Below are positions 31,143 to 39,670 of a DNA stretch of 64,000 bases, piece by piece. The notes beneath the pieces were generated by a model, which worked only from the letters and a program-made list of their open reading frames with translations, was not told the DNA's origin and did no database searches. How positions within the stretch are numbered: the stretch's first letter is position 1; every line of letters starts with the position of its first letter. Origin of the DNA: Alphaproteobacteria bacterium (GTDB lineage Bacteria; Pseudomonadota; Alphaproteobacteria; Reyranellales; Reyranellaceae); the NCBI GenBank assembly GCA_017308235.1, contig JAFKFL010000019.1, forward strand, positions 1 to 64,000. Direction: 5' to 3'. The position numbers were made by a program, and so were the translations under genes.

Positions 31143-32015
31143 CTAGTTCCAGAACCGCTCGGCCTTCCTGAACGTCTTCCACGCCCGCTCAAGCTTGTGC
31201 CGTCGGCGTTTGTTGCCGGATGCGGCCTGCTTGCCAAGCTTGCGCAGCGCACGCCCGACCTCTTCGGTCGGCCGGGCCGCAGCGGCGATGTCGGCCAGCA
31301 TGCGGGCCGACATCGCGCGGTCATTCAAGGCACCGAGCGCGCCCTGCAGGCGCACCGTCGCCTCGATATAGGCTTTCGTCCGCGCGGAATCAAAACCGGG
31401 TCCGGTGAAAGCGGGCTCGAGGAAGCTGGCGGCGTAACGCAACTTCTTGACCGCGATGCGCAAGCGATGCAGGCGCCCCTCGTCAAGCGAGGCGAGCTTG
31501 CGGCCAAGGTGCTCGACCTTGGCATGGTGCTTCTCAAGACTTTCGCGGCCGAAAGCCTCCAGCCGACCGTCATTGGACGACTTGGCCTCAGTGAAGGCCT
31601 GTATCTGGTCCGAGAAGGCCGCAAACCGAGCGCCGGATAGGGCGGCCCGGGCGCGCTCGAGGTGCGTCCGGGCAAGCCGATTGGCGATGCGCTTCACCGC
31701 CGCCGGCGGATCCTCTACCGACTCGGTCATGAAGACGTGAAGGTCGCGCGACGGACCGCATTCGGCCGCCAGCCATTTGGCTTCGGCCGCCATGGACCGC
31801 AGCAGTTGCTGCTCAAGCGCCCCGGGCACGGCCTTGCGAAACAGGCCCAGCGCAGCACGCAGGCGCCTCAGCGCCACCCGGCTTTGGTGAATGCCGATCG
31901 GCCGCCGACCTACCAGCACGATGGTGCGATATTTCAGCAGATCGGCTTCGCAACCCGCCACGATCTGACGCAAAGCCGCATCTGGCGGGGTGTCTGGGGC
32001 GAGCGGGCGGGTCAT
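31143..32015 (-). CDS. CHAD domain protein
   Basis: A 290-residue CHAD (conserved histidine alpha-helical) domain protein: VHQSRVALRRLRAALGLF-type HQSR helix, CGPSRDLHVF, and EGRLHRLRIAVKKLRYAASFLEP. The many Lys/Arg/His residues on helices fit polyphosphate binding, the activity shown for the family. CHAD proteins locate to polyP granules in some bacteria. No ygiF/CYTH or polyP kinase partner is adjacent; the CobW gene follows on the same strand. Confidence 0.88.
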   Translation of the reverse strand: MTRPLAPDTPPDAALRQIVAGCEADLLKYRTIVLVGRRPIGIHQSRVALRRLRAALGLFRKAVPGALEQQLLRSMAAEAKWLAAECGPSRDLHVFMTESVEDPPAAVKRIANRLARTHLERARAALSGARFAAFSDQIQAFTEAKSSNDGRLEAFGRESLEKHHAKVEHLGRKLASLDEGRLHRLRIAVKKLRYAASFLEPAFTGPGFDSARTKAYIEATVRLQGALGALNDRAMSARMLADIAAAARPTEEVGRALRKLGKQAASGNKRRRHKLERAWKTFRKAERFWN

Positions 32016-32211
32016 GGAAGGGCCCAGACGGTAGCGGGGGAGGATGATCGGGCAACCGCAAAAAGCGTCACTTTGATGAATGTTTTGTTGCAGGCCGCCG
32101 ACAGCAACCCCTATGCCGAAATGTCGGGTTCAACTCAGATTTCGCTTGCCGGCCGGGCGCTTAGCCCCCGTTTCCGGTGGCGGCCGGCAGCTTGATCGCT
32201 AGGATTGGTTC

Positions 32212-32727
32212 ATGAGTATCGATGCGACTGCCTTCAAAAGGGGCATGCGCCATTTGGCAGCGAGCGTGACCCTGATCACCACCCGGCATCGCGACCTGCG
32301 GGGCGGATTGACGGCGACGGCCGTGTGCTCGGTATCGGCCGAACCGCCGCAAATCCTGGTCTGCGTGAACAAATCGGCCTCCGCTCACGATTCGATCGGG
32401 GAGGCGGGTTTTTTCTGCGTCAATATTCTGGCGCCACCTCATCGTAAGATCGCCGAGCGCTTTGCCGGCATGGACGGGGTCGAAGGTGACGAGCGTTTCC
32501 ATGATCTCGGCGACTGGTCGACGCTCACGACCGGTGCACCGGTACTGAAAGGCTGCCCGGTCTCGTTCGATTGCCGGCTGGTGACCGAGGTCTCGGCGGG
32601 CACGCACACGATTTATATCGGCGAGATCGTCGACCTCGTCCTCGATCCGGCGGCGACGGCGCTCCTGTACGCGGATGGCGCCTTCGTGCACGGCGACCTT
32701 CTCAAAAAAGCCATGGCTGCAGGCTGA
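32212..32727 (+). CDS. Flavin reductase (HpaC/RutF-like) family protein
   Basis: A 171-residue flavin reductase-type split barrel: FKRGMRHLAASVTLITTRHRDLRGGLTATAVCSVSAEPPQILVCVNKSASAH, the FMN contact region, then GFFCVNILAPPHRKIAERFAG and GCPVSFDCRLV. It would supply reduced FMN/FAD to a two-component monooxygenase. No monooxygenase adjoins it; tRNA-Gln follows 72 bp later. The ATG at 32212 fits the family length. Confidence 0.88.
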   Translation: MSIDATAFKRGMRHLAASVTLITTRHRDLRGGLTATAVCSVSAEPPQILVCVNKSASAHDSIGEAGFFCVNILAPPHRKIAERFAGMDGVEGDERFHDLGDWSTLTTGAPVLKGCPVSFDCRLVTEVSAGTHTIYIGEIVDLVLDPAATALLYADGAFVHGDLLKKAMAAG

Positions 32728-32799
32728 GGGCGGGCGACCTGCCTGCTTTGACTCCACCCCGTTAGCCACTATGTTCCGCCGCTCGTTGACTGTGGTTTT

Positions 32800-32874
32800 T
32801 GGGGCGTAGCCAAGTGGTAAGGCAGAGGATTTTGATTCCTCCATTCCCAGGTTCGAATCCTGGCGCCCCAGCCA
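32800..32874 (+). tRNA. tRNA-Gln (anticodon UUG)
   Basis: Acceptor TGGGGCG/CGCCCCA, D-arm GCC...GGC with AAGTGGTAA loop, anticodon stem GAGGA/TCCTC with loop TTTTGAT (anticodon TTG), and T-arm CCAGG-TTCGAAT-CCTGG, followed by discriminator G and an encoded CCA. All four stems pair. No duplicate of the 3' end was seen nearby, so no integration at this tRNA. Confidence 0.97.
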
Positions 32875-32914
32875 GTCGCCTGTTCCTGCAACGACAAAGT
32901 CCGGAGCGAACGCG

Positions 32915-33307
32915 ATGCGGCGGATGATCAACGTGATGGCAGCATTAACGATCCTCGCTGGTGCAAATGCGGCCCCAGCTTCGGCATGGGCGCAGGACAA
33001 TCCGCAAGTGGCGGAAGGGTCGAAGCTCTACAAGCGGGTCTGTTTCGCCTGCCATGCAAGTGAAGCCGGGCAGAACAAGATCGGCCCGTCCCTGTTCGGT
33101 GTCGCCGGCCGCAAGGCTGGGACCGGCCCGGGATTTTCCTATTCGCAGGCCATGAAGGACGCGAACGTCACCTGGAACGACGAGGCGATCGACCAGTACA
33201 TCACCGATCCCAAGAAGTTCGTGCCGGGCAACAAGATGGTCTATGCCGGCCTCAAGAAGGAAGACGAACGCAAGGAAATCATCGCCTACCTCAAGACGCT
33301 GCACTGA
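32915..33307 (+). CDS. Periplasmic class I c-type cytochrome (cytochrome c2-like)
   Basis: A 130-residue secreted cytochrome. Signal peptide of ~26 residues ends in ASAWA. The heme motif CFACH sits near residue 43-47 and the distal Met ligand is in PGNKMVYAGL, with WNDEAIDQYITDPKKF between, as in cytochrome c2/c550. It would carry single electrons between membrane complexes or to a periplasmic oxidase. Monocistronic, 41 bp downstream of tRNA-Gln. Confidence 0.93.
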   Translation: MRRMINVMAALTILAGANAAPASAWAQDNPQVAEGSKLYKRVCFACHASEAGQNKIGPSLFGVAGRKAGTGPGFSYSQAMKDANVTWNDEAIDQYITDPKKFVPGNKMVYAGLKKEDERKEIIAYLKTLH

Positions 33308-33329
33308 GGACGGCGACTGGCGCAAGCGA

Positions 33330-34172
33330 TCAGGCGAGCAGCACGCCCTCCAGCGTGATGCGATGCATCAGGCGGCGTTCGCCGTGATAGTCGTTGATGG
33401 CGAAGTGCCAGGTCGCGCGATTGTCCCAGAAGGCGATCGAGCCCTTGCGCCACTGGAAGCGGGTGTGGAACTGCGGCTGCGCGGCGTGGGCATAGAGATA
33501 ATTGAGCAGGGGCCTGCTTTCGTTTTCGGTCCAGCCCTCGAAATGCGTCGTGAAGGCCGCGTTCACATAGAGCGTCTTGCGGCCGGTCTCGGGATGGTGA
33601 AGGACGACGGGATGCACGGCGTCCTGCGTCGCAAGCTCTTCGTTGCCGATGCGGCCCACGGTTTCCTTGCCGTATCGCGCGCCGGCGCCGAACACATGGC
33701 GGCTCGAATGAACGGCGCGCAGTCCCTCGAGGGTGCGCTTCAGGCCATCCGATAGCGCCTCGTAGGCGTGGTGCATGCTGGCGAACATCGTGTCGCCGCC
33801 TTGTTCGGGCACCTCGCGGGCGAGCAGGATCGAGCCCAGCGCCGGCGCGAGATCGTAACTGTGATCGGTGTGCCAGCCGCCGCCGATATTGGTGGTCTGC
33901 TGAGGTTCCTTGCGGACTTCGGCGATCTGCGGATAGTCCGGCACGGACTTGAAGAAGCGGTTGACGTTGATCGGCGCGAAGCGCTCGGCGAAGGCGATGT
34001 GCTGCTCGGGCGTCAGTTCCTGGTCGCGGAAGAAGATCACGCCATATTCGTTGAGCGCCGCCCTGAGATCGCCGGTCTCCTCGGCCGAAAGCGGCTGCGA
34101 GAGATCGACGCCCAGGATTTCGGCGCCCACGGCGGGGGAGCTGGGCCGGATATCGAAGCGGGAATTGCGCAC
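33330..34172 (-). CDS. TauD/TfdA family alpha-ketoglutarate-dependent dioxygenase
   Basis: A 280-residue Fe(II)/2-oxoglutarate dioxygenase. The facial triad is visible as WHTDHS (His-x-Asp, near residue 105) and WDNRATWHFAIND (distal His, near 250); the 2-oxoglutarate Arg is in GERRLMHRITL. Such enzymes hydroxylate taurine, alkylsulfates or related compounds. A GTG at 34172 with GGAGGAAA upstream is the start. Divergent from a TetR gene; an 8-bp palindrome lies between. Confidence 0.88.
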   Translation of the reverse strand: MRNSRFDIRPSSPAVGAEILGVDLSQPLSAEETGDLRAALNEYGVIFFRDQELTPEQHIAFAERFAPINVNRFFKSVPDYPQIAEVRKEPQQTTNIGGGWHTDHSYDLAPALGSILLAREVPEQGGDTMFASMHHAYEALSDGLKRTLEGLRAVHSSRHVFGAGARYGKETVGRIGNEELATQDAVHPVVLHHPETGRKTLYVNAAFTTHFEGWTENESRPLLNYLYAHAAQPQFHTRFQWRKGSIAFWDNRATWHFAINDYHGERRLMHRITLEGVLLA

Positions 34173-34198
34173 GGTTTTTCCTCCTTCGCTGTCTCTTG

Positions 34199-34218
34199 AT
34201 TAGAATGATAATTCTAAT
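34199..34218. promoter_or_regulatory. Operator-like palindrome between TauD and TetR genes
   Basis: ATTAGAAT (34199-34206) and ATTCTAAT (34211-34218) are perfect complements around GATA. An AT-only-flanked 20-bp dyad in GC-rich DNA placed 27 bp from both divergent starts suits autorepression by the TetR protein and control of the dioxygenase. TetR assignment by position only. Confidence 0.65.
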
Positions 34219-34244
34219 TATGATTTTGCGCAAGAGGCAAAAGC

Positions 34245-34898
34245 GTGGTGCGGGCAATGTTGGACGAACAGCTCATTGCAGATGTGAAGGTAGCGGGCTT
34301 TCGGCCGACCCAGCAGCAGCGCAGCCGGGCGCTGGTCGCGCGGCTGATGAACGAGGGCCTGGCGCTGCTCAAGGAGCACGACTTCGAGAGCCTCTCGGTC
34401 GAGACCCTATGCCAACGCTGCGATGCCACGGTCGGCTCCTTTTATGCCCGCTTCGAAGGCAAGGAAGCCTTTGTCGACGCCTTGCAGCGGGTGGTGGTCG
34501 AGGATTCCCGGCGCCGGCTTGCGGTCGCCTATGCCTCTGACCGGGTGCCGCGCGAGCGCCTCGAGGATCTGCTGGGTTGGATCAGCAAGGGCGGTGTCAA
34601 CTGGACGCGGCGGTACGAGGGCCTCGTGCGGGCGTCATTGCGCCGCGCCAGCAGCGATCGGCGAAGCTGGACGCCCATGCGCGAGCTTGGCCGCATACAG
34701 GTGACCCATGCGCTGCCGCACATCCTGCGCCTGCTGCCGCGGCCGGGCGCGGACTCCGAAGATCGCATCCGCTTCGCCTTCCAGATGATGTACGGCGCGC
34801 TGAACGGCATGGTCCTGATCGATCCAGGACCCTATTCCCTGCGCGATGCAGCGACGCCGCGCTTGCTGGCGACCGCGCTTCTGCGGTTGATCGAATAG
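34245..34898 (+). CDS. TetR family transcriptional regulator
   Basis: A 217-residue TetR-type repressor. The N-terminal DNA-binding domain reads RSRALVARLMNEGLALLKEHDFESLSVETLCQRCDATVGSFYARFEGKEAFVDALQRVV, with the HTH at SVETLCQRCDATVGSFYARF. The C-terminal ligand domain is unassigned. Starts at a GTG at 34245; GTG at 34248 and ATG at 34257 are alternatives. Divergent from the TauD-type dioxygenase, the likely target. Tail-to-tail with DUF488. Confidence 0.85.
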   Translation: MVRAMLDEQLIADVKVAGFRPTQQQRSRALVARLMNEGLALLKEHDFESLSVETLCQRCDATVGSFYARFEGKEAFVDALQRVVVEDSRRRLAVAYASDRVPRERLEDLLGWISKGGVNWTRRYEGLVRASLRRASSDRRSWTPMRELGRIQVTHALPHILRLLPRPGADSEDRIRFAFQMMYGALNGMVLIDPGPYSLRDAATPRLLATALLRLIE

Positions 34899-34900
34899 CG

Positions 34901-35440
34901 TCAGATGCGCTTCATCGCCCGCTCGCGATTGGTGTAGGCGCGCGCCAGCTGCTGGCTGCGGTCTTCGAACAGGTCGGCGCCGGCTTGTTTGGCCAGCAGT
35001 TTCTCTTCGACAGCGGCATGCGGCTCAGTCCGGGCGTCTGCCAGGAGATGTTCGATCGCGACGCCACGCTCGGCCAATCGCCGCGAGACAAGGACTGTGC
35101 GATGGCAGTCGAGAGGATCCTTCTCCGCGCACATCAGGCAAAGAGTGGTAGCAGCGCTTTGCGCGACCACACGGTCCAGCGCTTCTTTGAAGTCAGGTCG
35201 CGCCGCCATCGTTTCGTAGCTGCCGCCGCCGGAGGGCTTGCCGCCGAGCGCAGCGCCTTCCCAGGCATAATCGATGCCGGCCTCGGCCAGGCTGCGGCTC
35301 AGCCGCTCGCGACCGAACTGCGGGAAGCGGCGCGAGTAGGGCATCGAGCGCACGTCGACCAGCCGTTCGACGCCGCCTCGCTTCAAAAGATCGACGAAGC
35401 GTTCGATCGGATGGTTCGAATGGCCGATGGTCTTGATCAT
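34901..35440 (-). CDS. DUF488 family protein
   Basis: A 179-residue DUF488 protein: TIGHSNHPIERFVDLLKRGGVERLVDVRSMPYSRRFPQFGRERL at the N-terminus and CAEKDPLDCHRTVLVSRRLAERG with the conserved Cys/His pair. The fold is widespread in bacteria and archaea; the function is unknown (a nucleotide- or nucleic-acid-related role has been proposed). The ATG at 35440 overlaps the LysR stop by 4 nt and gives the family's usual MIKTIGHSNH opening. Confidence 0.85.
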   Translation of the reverse strand: MIKTIGHSNHPIERFVDLLKRGGVERLVDVRSMPYSRRFPQFGRERLSRSLAEAGIDYAWEGAALGGKPSGGGSYETMAARPDFKEALDRVVAQSAATTLCLMCAEKDPLDCHRTVLVSRRLAERGVAIEHLLADARTEPHAAVEEKLLAKQAGADLFEDRSQQLARAYTNRERAMKRI

Positions 35441-36327
35441 GACGGCAGCCGGCGCGCGAGCTCGATGAAAGCGAGCGTCGCTGCCGAGCGCTCGTCGCGA
35501 CGACAAGCGAGATTGAGCGGCACGCGCAGCGCAGGCTTGCCGCGCAAGGGGCGATAAACGACGCCTTCGAGCGGCAGACGGCTGAGCGAGGCCGGCACGA
35601 TCGTGATGCCAAGTCCGGCCGCGACCAGGTTCAGCGTCGAGACGATGCGCGGCGCTTCCTGGCCAACATGCGGGCTGAAGCCCGCGGCGCTGCAGGCAGC
35701 AATGATGACGTCGTAGAGGCCGCGGCCGTCAGGCCGGCGGTAGAGAATGAAGGTCTCGTTCGCCAGCTCCTTCAGGCTGAGGCCGGCGCGTTTGGCCAAG
35801 GGATGGCGCGCCGGAAAGGCGACAGCCGTGTCCTCGTGCAGCAAAGCGTGCACTTCGATGCCCTGCGGCTCGACGAGGCCGGAGCGGATGAAGGCGATGT
35901 CGAGCCGCTCGTCGCGCAACGCGCTCACCAGTTCGCCGGAACTGCTTTCTTCCAGCACGAAGGAGACGTCAGGCCGCTTGTGGCGAAACTCACGGATCGC
36001 GCGCGCCACCAGGGGATGGAACGGCGCCGAGGTGGTGAAGCCCACCGCGATGCGGCCGGTCTCGCCGCGCGCAGTGCGGCGGGCGCGGATTTTCGCTTGC
36101 TCGGCCTGCGCCAGGATGGCCTCGGCGTCGGTAAGAAACGAACGGCCGGCGTCGGTCAGTGTGACGCCGCGCGGATGGCGCACGAACAGATTGGCCTCTA
36201 TCTCGCGCTCCAGCGCGCGGATCTGCTGCGACAGCGGCGGCTGCTGCATGCGGAGCTTCTCCGCGGCGCGGGTGATGTGGCCTTCATGGGCGACAGTCAC
36301 GAAATAGCGGAGGTGGCGTAGTTCCAT
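35437..36327 (-). CDS. LysR family transcriptional regulator
   Basis: A 296-residue LTTR: HTH in MELRHLRYFVTVAHEGHITRAAEKLRMQQPPLSQQIRALEREI, substrate domain from RGETGRIAVGFTTSAPFHPLV onward. The RMQQPPLSQQI variant resembles LysRs of aromatic/carboxylate catabolism (BenM/CatM type). Divergent from the TauE/SafE transporter gene, with 75 bp between, its likely target. Coupled by 4 nt to DUF488. Confidence 0.92.
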   Translation of the reverse strand: MELRHLRYFVTVAHEGHITRAAEKLRMQQPPLSQQIRALEREIEANLFVRHPRGVTLTDAGRSFLTDAEAILAQAEQAKIRARRTARGETGRIAVGFTTSAPFHPLVARAIREFRHKRPDVSFVLEESSSGELVSALRDERLDIAFIRSGLVEPQGIEVHALLHEDTAVAFPARHPLAKRAGLSLKELANETFILYRRPDGRGLYDVIIAACSAAGFSPHVGQEAPRIVSTLNLVAAGLGITIVPASLSRLPLEGVVYRPLRGKPALRVPLNLACRRDERSAATLAFIELARRLPS

Positions 36328-36402
36328 TCTATACCGATGAAATATGGATACGCGATCTATCATATATTTGAACACTGGCTAAGCCAACCGTAGCCTGCGT
36401 GC

Positions 36403-37149
36403 ATGACGGCACTCATGGCATTCTCCCTCTCTGCGCTGATGATCGGCACGGCTTTTCTGTCAGGCATTTTCGGCATGGCGGGCGGGCTAATCCTGATCGG
36501 GGTGCTGCTGGTGATCTTTCCGCTGCCCGCTGCGATGGTGTTGCATGCCGTCACGCAGATGGCGTCCAACGGCTGGCGCGCGATCCTGTGGTGGCGGCAT
36601 ATCGTGTGGAAGATCCTGGTCTTCAACGTCGCGGGGTGCCTGGTCTCCGTCGCGCTATGGTCGATCACGCTCTATGTGCCTGACAAGGCCGTCGCCCTGG
36701 TTCTCCTTGGCTTCTCGCCCTTCATCGTGCGCGCCATCCCGGAAAGCGTCCTGCCGCGCACCTTCGGGCCATTGCAGGTCGCCGGTACCGGCCTCGTTTC
36801 GATGATGCTGATGCTGGTCACCGGCGTCACCGGGCCCTTGCTCGACACCATGTTCCTGCGTTCGCCGTTGGAGCGGCGGCAGATCATTGCCACCAAGGCC
36901 GCCTGCCAGCTCTTCAGCCATGGCTTCAAGCTGCTCTATTTCGGCGCGCTGATCGAACAGGCGGGCCATGTCGAGCCGTGGTTCCTGGCCGTCGCCGTCG
37001 CCTCGTCGATGGTTGGCACGTCGCTGGGCAGGCTCTTGCTGGAAAGGCTTACCGACAGCCAGTTCCGCGTTTGGTCGAACCGGCTGATTACCGGGCTCGC
37101 CACCTACTATGTGGGTTATGGCCTGGCTCTGCTCACTGGCCTCGCTTGA
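36403..37149 (+). CDS. TauE/SafE (TSUP) family sulfite/anion exporter
   Basis: A 248-residue membrane protein of about 7-8 TM segments. Begins LSALMIGTAFLSGIFGMAGGLILIGVLLVIFP, the GxFGxxGG motif of the TSUP family, repeated as MLVTGVTGPLLDTMFLR halfway. Members export sulfite, sulfonates or small organic anions. Divergent from a LysR gene, which probably controls it. A TauD-type dioxygenase, which could release sulfite, is encoded 2.3 kb upstream; a shared sulfonate pathway is possible but not shown. Confidence 0.85.
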   Translation: MTALMAFSLSALMIGTAFLSGIFGMAGGLILIGVLLVIFPLPAAMVLHAVTQMASNGWRAILWWRHIVWKILVFNVAGCLVSVALWSITLYVPDKAVALVLLGFSPFIVRAIPESVLPRTFGPLQVAGTGLVSMMLMLVTGVTGPLLDTMFLRSPLERRQIIATKAACQLFSHGFKLLYFGALIEQAGHVEPWFLAVAVASSMVGTSLGRLLLERLTDSQFRVWSNRLITGLATYYVGYGLALLTGLA

Positions 37150-37171
37150 GGCGCAAAGTCTAATATGCGGT

Positions 37172-37606
37172 GTGTCCAGTCCGTCCGAGATTCCTTCAGG
37201 CTTTCGTGAGCTCACCGAAGCGTCCGGTTTTGCCGCGGCCAATGGGCCGTGGTTCGAGAAGATCGAGAACGACCGAGCCATCCGCGGCTTCCGGCCGGGC
37301 CCGCAACATGCCAATGCGCTGGGCATCGTGCATGGCGGCATGCTGGCGGCCTTCCTCGATTCGGCCATGGGCACGGCTGTCTGGCATACGCTGAAGCGTC
37401 GCGCCGTGACGCTGCGCCTCTCGCTCGACTATCTCGGCCCGGGCCGCATTGGCGACTGGCTGCAGGCCGAAGGCGAGGTGGTGGGCCATGACGAGCATGT
37501 GGCGCAGGTGCGCGGCCGCCTCTATGGTCCGCGGCACGACGTGCTGGCCGGGCTCGGCGCCTTTGCGCTGCTGAGCCGCCAGCGTTCGCTCAAGATCCGG
37601 AGTTAG
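37172..37606 (+). CDS. PaaI-type hotdog-fold thioesterase (first of a tandem pair)
   Basis: A ~144-residue hotdog-fold protein with HANALGIVHGGMLAAFLDSAMGTAVW, the HGG...D catalytic segment of PaaI/YbgC-type acyl-CoA thioesterases, and TLRLSLDYLGPGRIGDWLQAEGEV. The GTG at 37172 is the best start; the frame is open into the upstream gene and no clear RBS settles it. One base separates it from a second hotdog gene. Confidence 0.82.
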   Translation: MSSPSEIPSGFRELTEASGFAAANGPWFEKIENDRAIRGFRPGPQHANALGIVHGGMLAAFLDSAMGTAVWHTLKRRAVTLRLSLDYLGPGRIGDWLQAEGEVVGHDEHVAQVRGRLYGPRHDVLAGLGAFALLSRQRSLKIRS

Positions 37607-37607
37607 T

Positions 37608-38102
37608 GTGCTTCCCGACAATCCGCCTGAAGGCTTCCTGCGTATCGACTTCGATCGCGACCGTCCCGACCCGACCTTCAACACCCATATCGGCCCGCTC
37701 TATGCCAAACGTGGCACCAAGGGCACGCGCGACGAGTTCGTGCTGGGCTTTCGCGTGCAGACGCATATGTGCAATCCAACGGGCGGCCTGCATGGCGGCA
37801 TGATGATGGCGGTGGCCGACCTCGTGGGCACCATGGGCGGCGGCACGCTCGCGGGTCTGCGCAAGTTCCTGCCGACGGTGAACATGACCTGCGACTTCGT
37901 GGCGCCGGCACGCGTAGGCGACTGGGTCGAGGGCCGGCCGGAGCTGGTGCGTGTCACGCGCTCGCTGCTGTTCACCAACATCTACCTGACGGTGGGCGAG
38001 GAGAAGATCCTGCGCGCCTCCTCGATTGCCAAGATCCCCTCGGGCGACGGCCCCGCCTTCGGCAAGGCGCGGCTCGAGCGCAAGGAGGCCGCCTCTTCCT
38101 AG
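37608..38102 (+). CDS. PaaI-type hotdog-fold thioesterase (second of a tandem pair)
   Basis: A 164-residue hotdog protein with CNPTGGLHGGMMMAVADLVGTMGGG, the HGG...D motif, and TVNMTCDFVAPARVGDWVEGRPELV. GTG start at 37608, 1 nt after the previous stop, so the two may be translated together and could form a heterodimer. They share the fold but little sequence, so the pair is old or recruited. Acyl-CoA substrate unknown. Its end overlaps the convergent GST by 4 nt. Confidence 0.83.
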   Translation: MLPDNPPEGFLRIDFDRDRPDPTFNTHIGPLYAKRGTKGTRDEFVLGFRVQTHMCNPTGGLHGGMMMAVADLVGTMGGGTLAGLRKFLPTVNMTCDFVAPARVGDWVEGRPELVRVTRSLLFTNIYLTVGEEKILRASSIAKIPSGDGPAFGKARLERKEAASS

Positions 38103-38809
38103 GCCGCCGCCGGCCAGGGGTGGTCGGGGTAGTAACGCTTCATCATTCGTGTCGTATAGGCGACGAGGTTCGCATAACCCTCGGCGTTGTGCCGCAATGG
38201 CGATTCGAAGAAGGGCGTGAGGATCGCCGCCATCTCGCCGAACGCCGTCGCATCGACGCCGGTTGGCTGCTGTCCCATCAGGTAGGGCTTGTCGCCGAGC
38301 ATCAGCGACAGCGCTTTCAAGGAGCGATCGCCGAGCTCGTCGATCTCCGCCGGCGCATGGCGGGCGATCCCCTGCGCCTTCAGCGCGGCGGTAACGCGCT
38401 CGATCGCTTCGGGGTGGGCCTGGGGCGGGATGAAGAGCTTGCCTGGCCCCTTGGCGAAATTCTCGGGCATCAGCCAGCGCGCATGGATCATCGCCGCGTT
38501 GAGATGGTTCTCGATCAGGCGCTCCAGCGTCCAGGCTTCGGCGCGCTGGCGGTCGTCGAGGCCCGCATCGAAATCGAAGCCACGCGTCTTTTCGATGTGG
38601 GCGCGGATGAAGGTCGAATCGGCGATCACGGTGCCGTCGTCAGAAATGAAGGGGATCTGTCCCTTGGGCGAGGCATCGGGCCGCGCCCTCTCCTTGGTGT
38701 AGGCGATCCCCGCCATCTTGAGCTGGACTTCAGTCTTGGTGACGAAGGGACTGACCTCTGGCAGGCCAAAGCCCGGGCCGAAACCATAGAGGATGAAGGT
38801 GGATGTCAT
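38099..38809 (-). CDS. Metaxin/FAX-like glutathione S-transferase family protein
   Basis: A 236-residue GST-fold protein. N-terminal FILYGFGPGFGLPEVSPFVTKTEVQLKMAGIAYTKERARPDASPKGQIPFISDDG, then IADSTFIRAHIEKTRGFDFD; the C-terminal helical part has GDKPYLMGQQPTGVDATAFGEMAAIL and ends YYPDHPW. This matches the bacterial 'failed axon connections'/metaxin-like GSTs. The usual catalytic Ser/Tyr is unclear. Divergent from a WYL regulator. Confidence 0.85.
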   Translation of the reverse strand: MTSTFILYGFGPGFGLPEVSPFVTKTEVQLKMAGIAYTKERARPDASPKGQIPFISDDGTVIADSTFIRAHIEKTRGFDFDAGLDDRQRAEAWTLERLIENHLNAAMIHARWLMPENFAKGPGKLFIPPQAHPEAIERVTAALKAQGIARHAPAEIDELGDRSLKALSLMLGDKPYLMGQQPTGVDATAFGEMAAILTPFFESPLRHNAEGYANLVAYTTRMMKRYYPDHPWPAAA

Positions 38810-38899
38810 GGAATTCTCCGAGGCAACGAGGCCCTTGTCTAAACCGCGGCTGCTGCCAACGTGGTGGCAACATGGGACGGACTCCATGAAGCGGGCGTC

Positions 38900-39670
38900 A
38901 TGAGGCGGGCCGACCGGCTCTTCCAGATCATCCAGATCCTGCGGCGATCCGACCGTCGACCGGCCACGGCCGAGGCGATCGCGCGCGAGCTCGAGACCTC
39001 CAAGCGCACCGTCTATCGCGACATCGCCGATCTGATCGGCCAGCGGGTGCCGATCCGCGGCGAGGCCGGCACTGGCTATGTGCTGGAGCGCGGCTACGAC
39101 ATGCCGCCGCTGATGCTCACACCGGACGAGATCGAGGCGGCGGTGCTCGGCGCGCAATGGGTGGCAGGCCGCGGCGACCCGGTGCTGGCGAGGGCGGCCG
39201 AGGATCTGATCAGCAAGATCGCCGCCACGGTGCCGGAGCGCCTGCGGCCCTATGTGATGGAGCCCGCCTCACGCGCGCCGCCAACCTGGAACATGCCAAC
39301 CGACCGCCTCGATCTCGCGAGGGCGCGGGCGCAGATCCATGCCGGGCGCAAGCTGGTGCTGGACTATTGCGACGAGCGCGAGCAACGCAGCCATCGCAAG
39401 GTCTGGCCGGTGGCGATCGGCTATTTCGAGGCCGCTCGCGTCTTGGTCGCGTGGTGCGAGCTGCGGCAGGCCTTTCGCGTGTTTCGCACCGACCGCATCG
39501 AAGCGGCCGAGTTTCTCGACGAGTGCTATCCCGAACGGCCGGCGGCGTTGCGCCTCAAATGGCGCCGGGTACTCGCAGCGAACCGCGAGGCGACGATGGC
39601 CAAACGGAAGACGGCCTCCGACTCAGGAAAGAGACGTGCCGAAATGGCTCGAAAGGGCGCGGCGTCCTGA
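38900..39670 (+). CDS. YafY-type HTH/WYL-domain transcriptional regulator
   Basis: A 256-residue regulator: N-terminal HTH_11 (MRRADRLFQIIQILRRSDRRPATAEAIARELETSKRTVYRDIADLIGQRV), and a WYL domain starting RKLVLDYCDEREQRSHRKVWPVAIGYFEAARVLVAWCELR. WYL domains sense nucleic-acid or nucleotide ligands. ATG at 38900; an earlier in-frame ATG at 38861 lies in the divergent promoter. Its 3' end overlaps the convergent ArsR gene by 48 bp. The divergent GST is the probable target. Confidence 0.88.
   Translation: MRRADRLFQIIQILRRSDRRPATAEAIARELETSKRTVYRDIADLIGQRVPIRGEAGTGYVLERGYDMPPLMLTPDEIEAAVLGAQWVAGRGDPVLARAAEDLISKIAATVPERLRPYVMEPASRAPPTWNMPTDRLDLARARAQIHAGRKLVLDYCDEREQRSHRKVWPVAIGYFEAARVLVAWCELRQAFRVFRTDRIEAAEFLDECYPERPAALRLKWRRVLAANREATMAKRKTASDSGKRRAEMARKGAAS

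Noticed and set aside
32800..32874. tRNA-Gln as an integration site
   Set aside because: No repeat of its 3' end was found in the flanking DNA and neighbours are ordinary genes.
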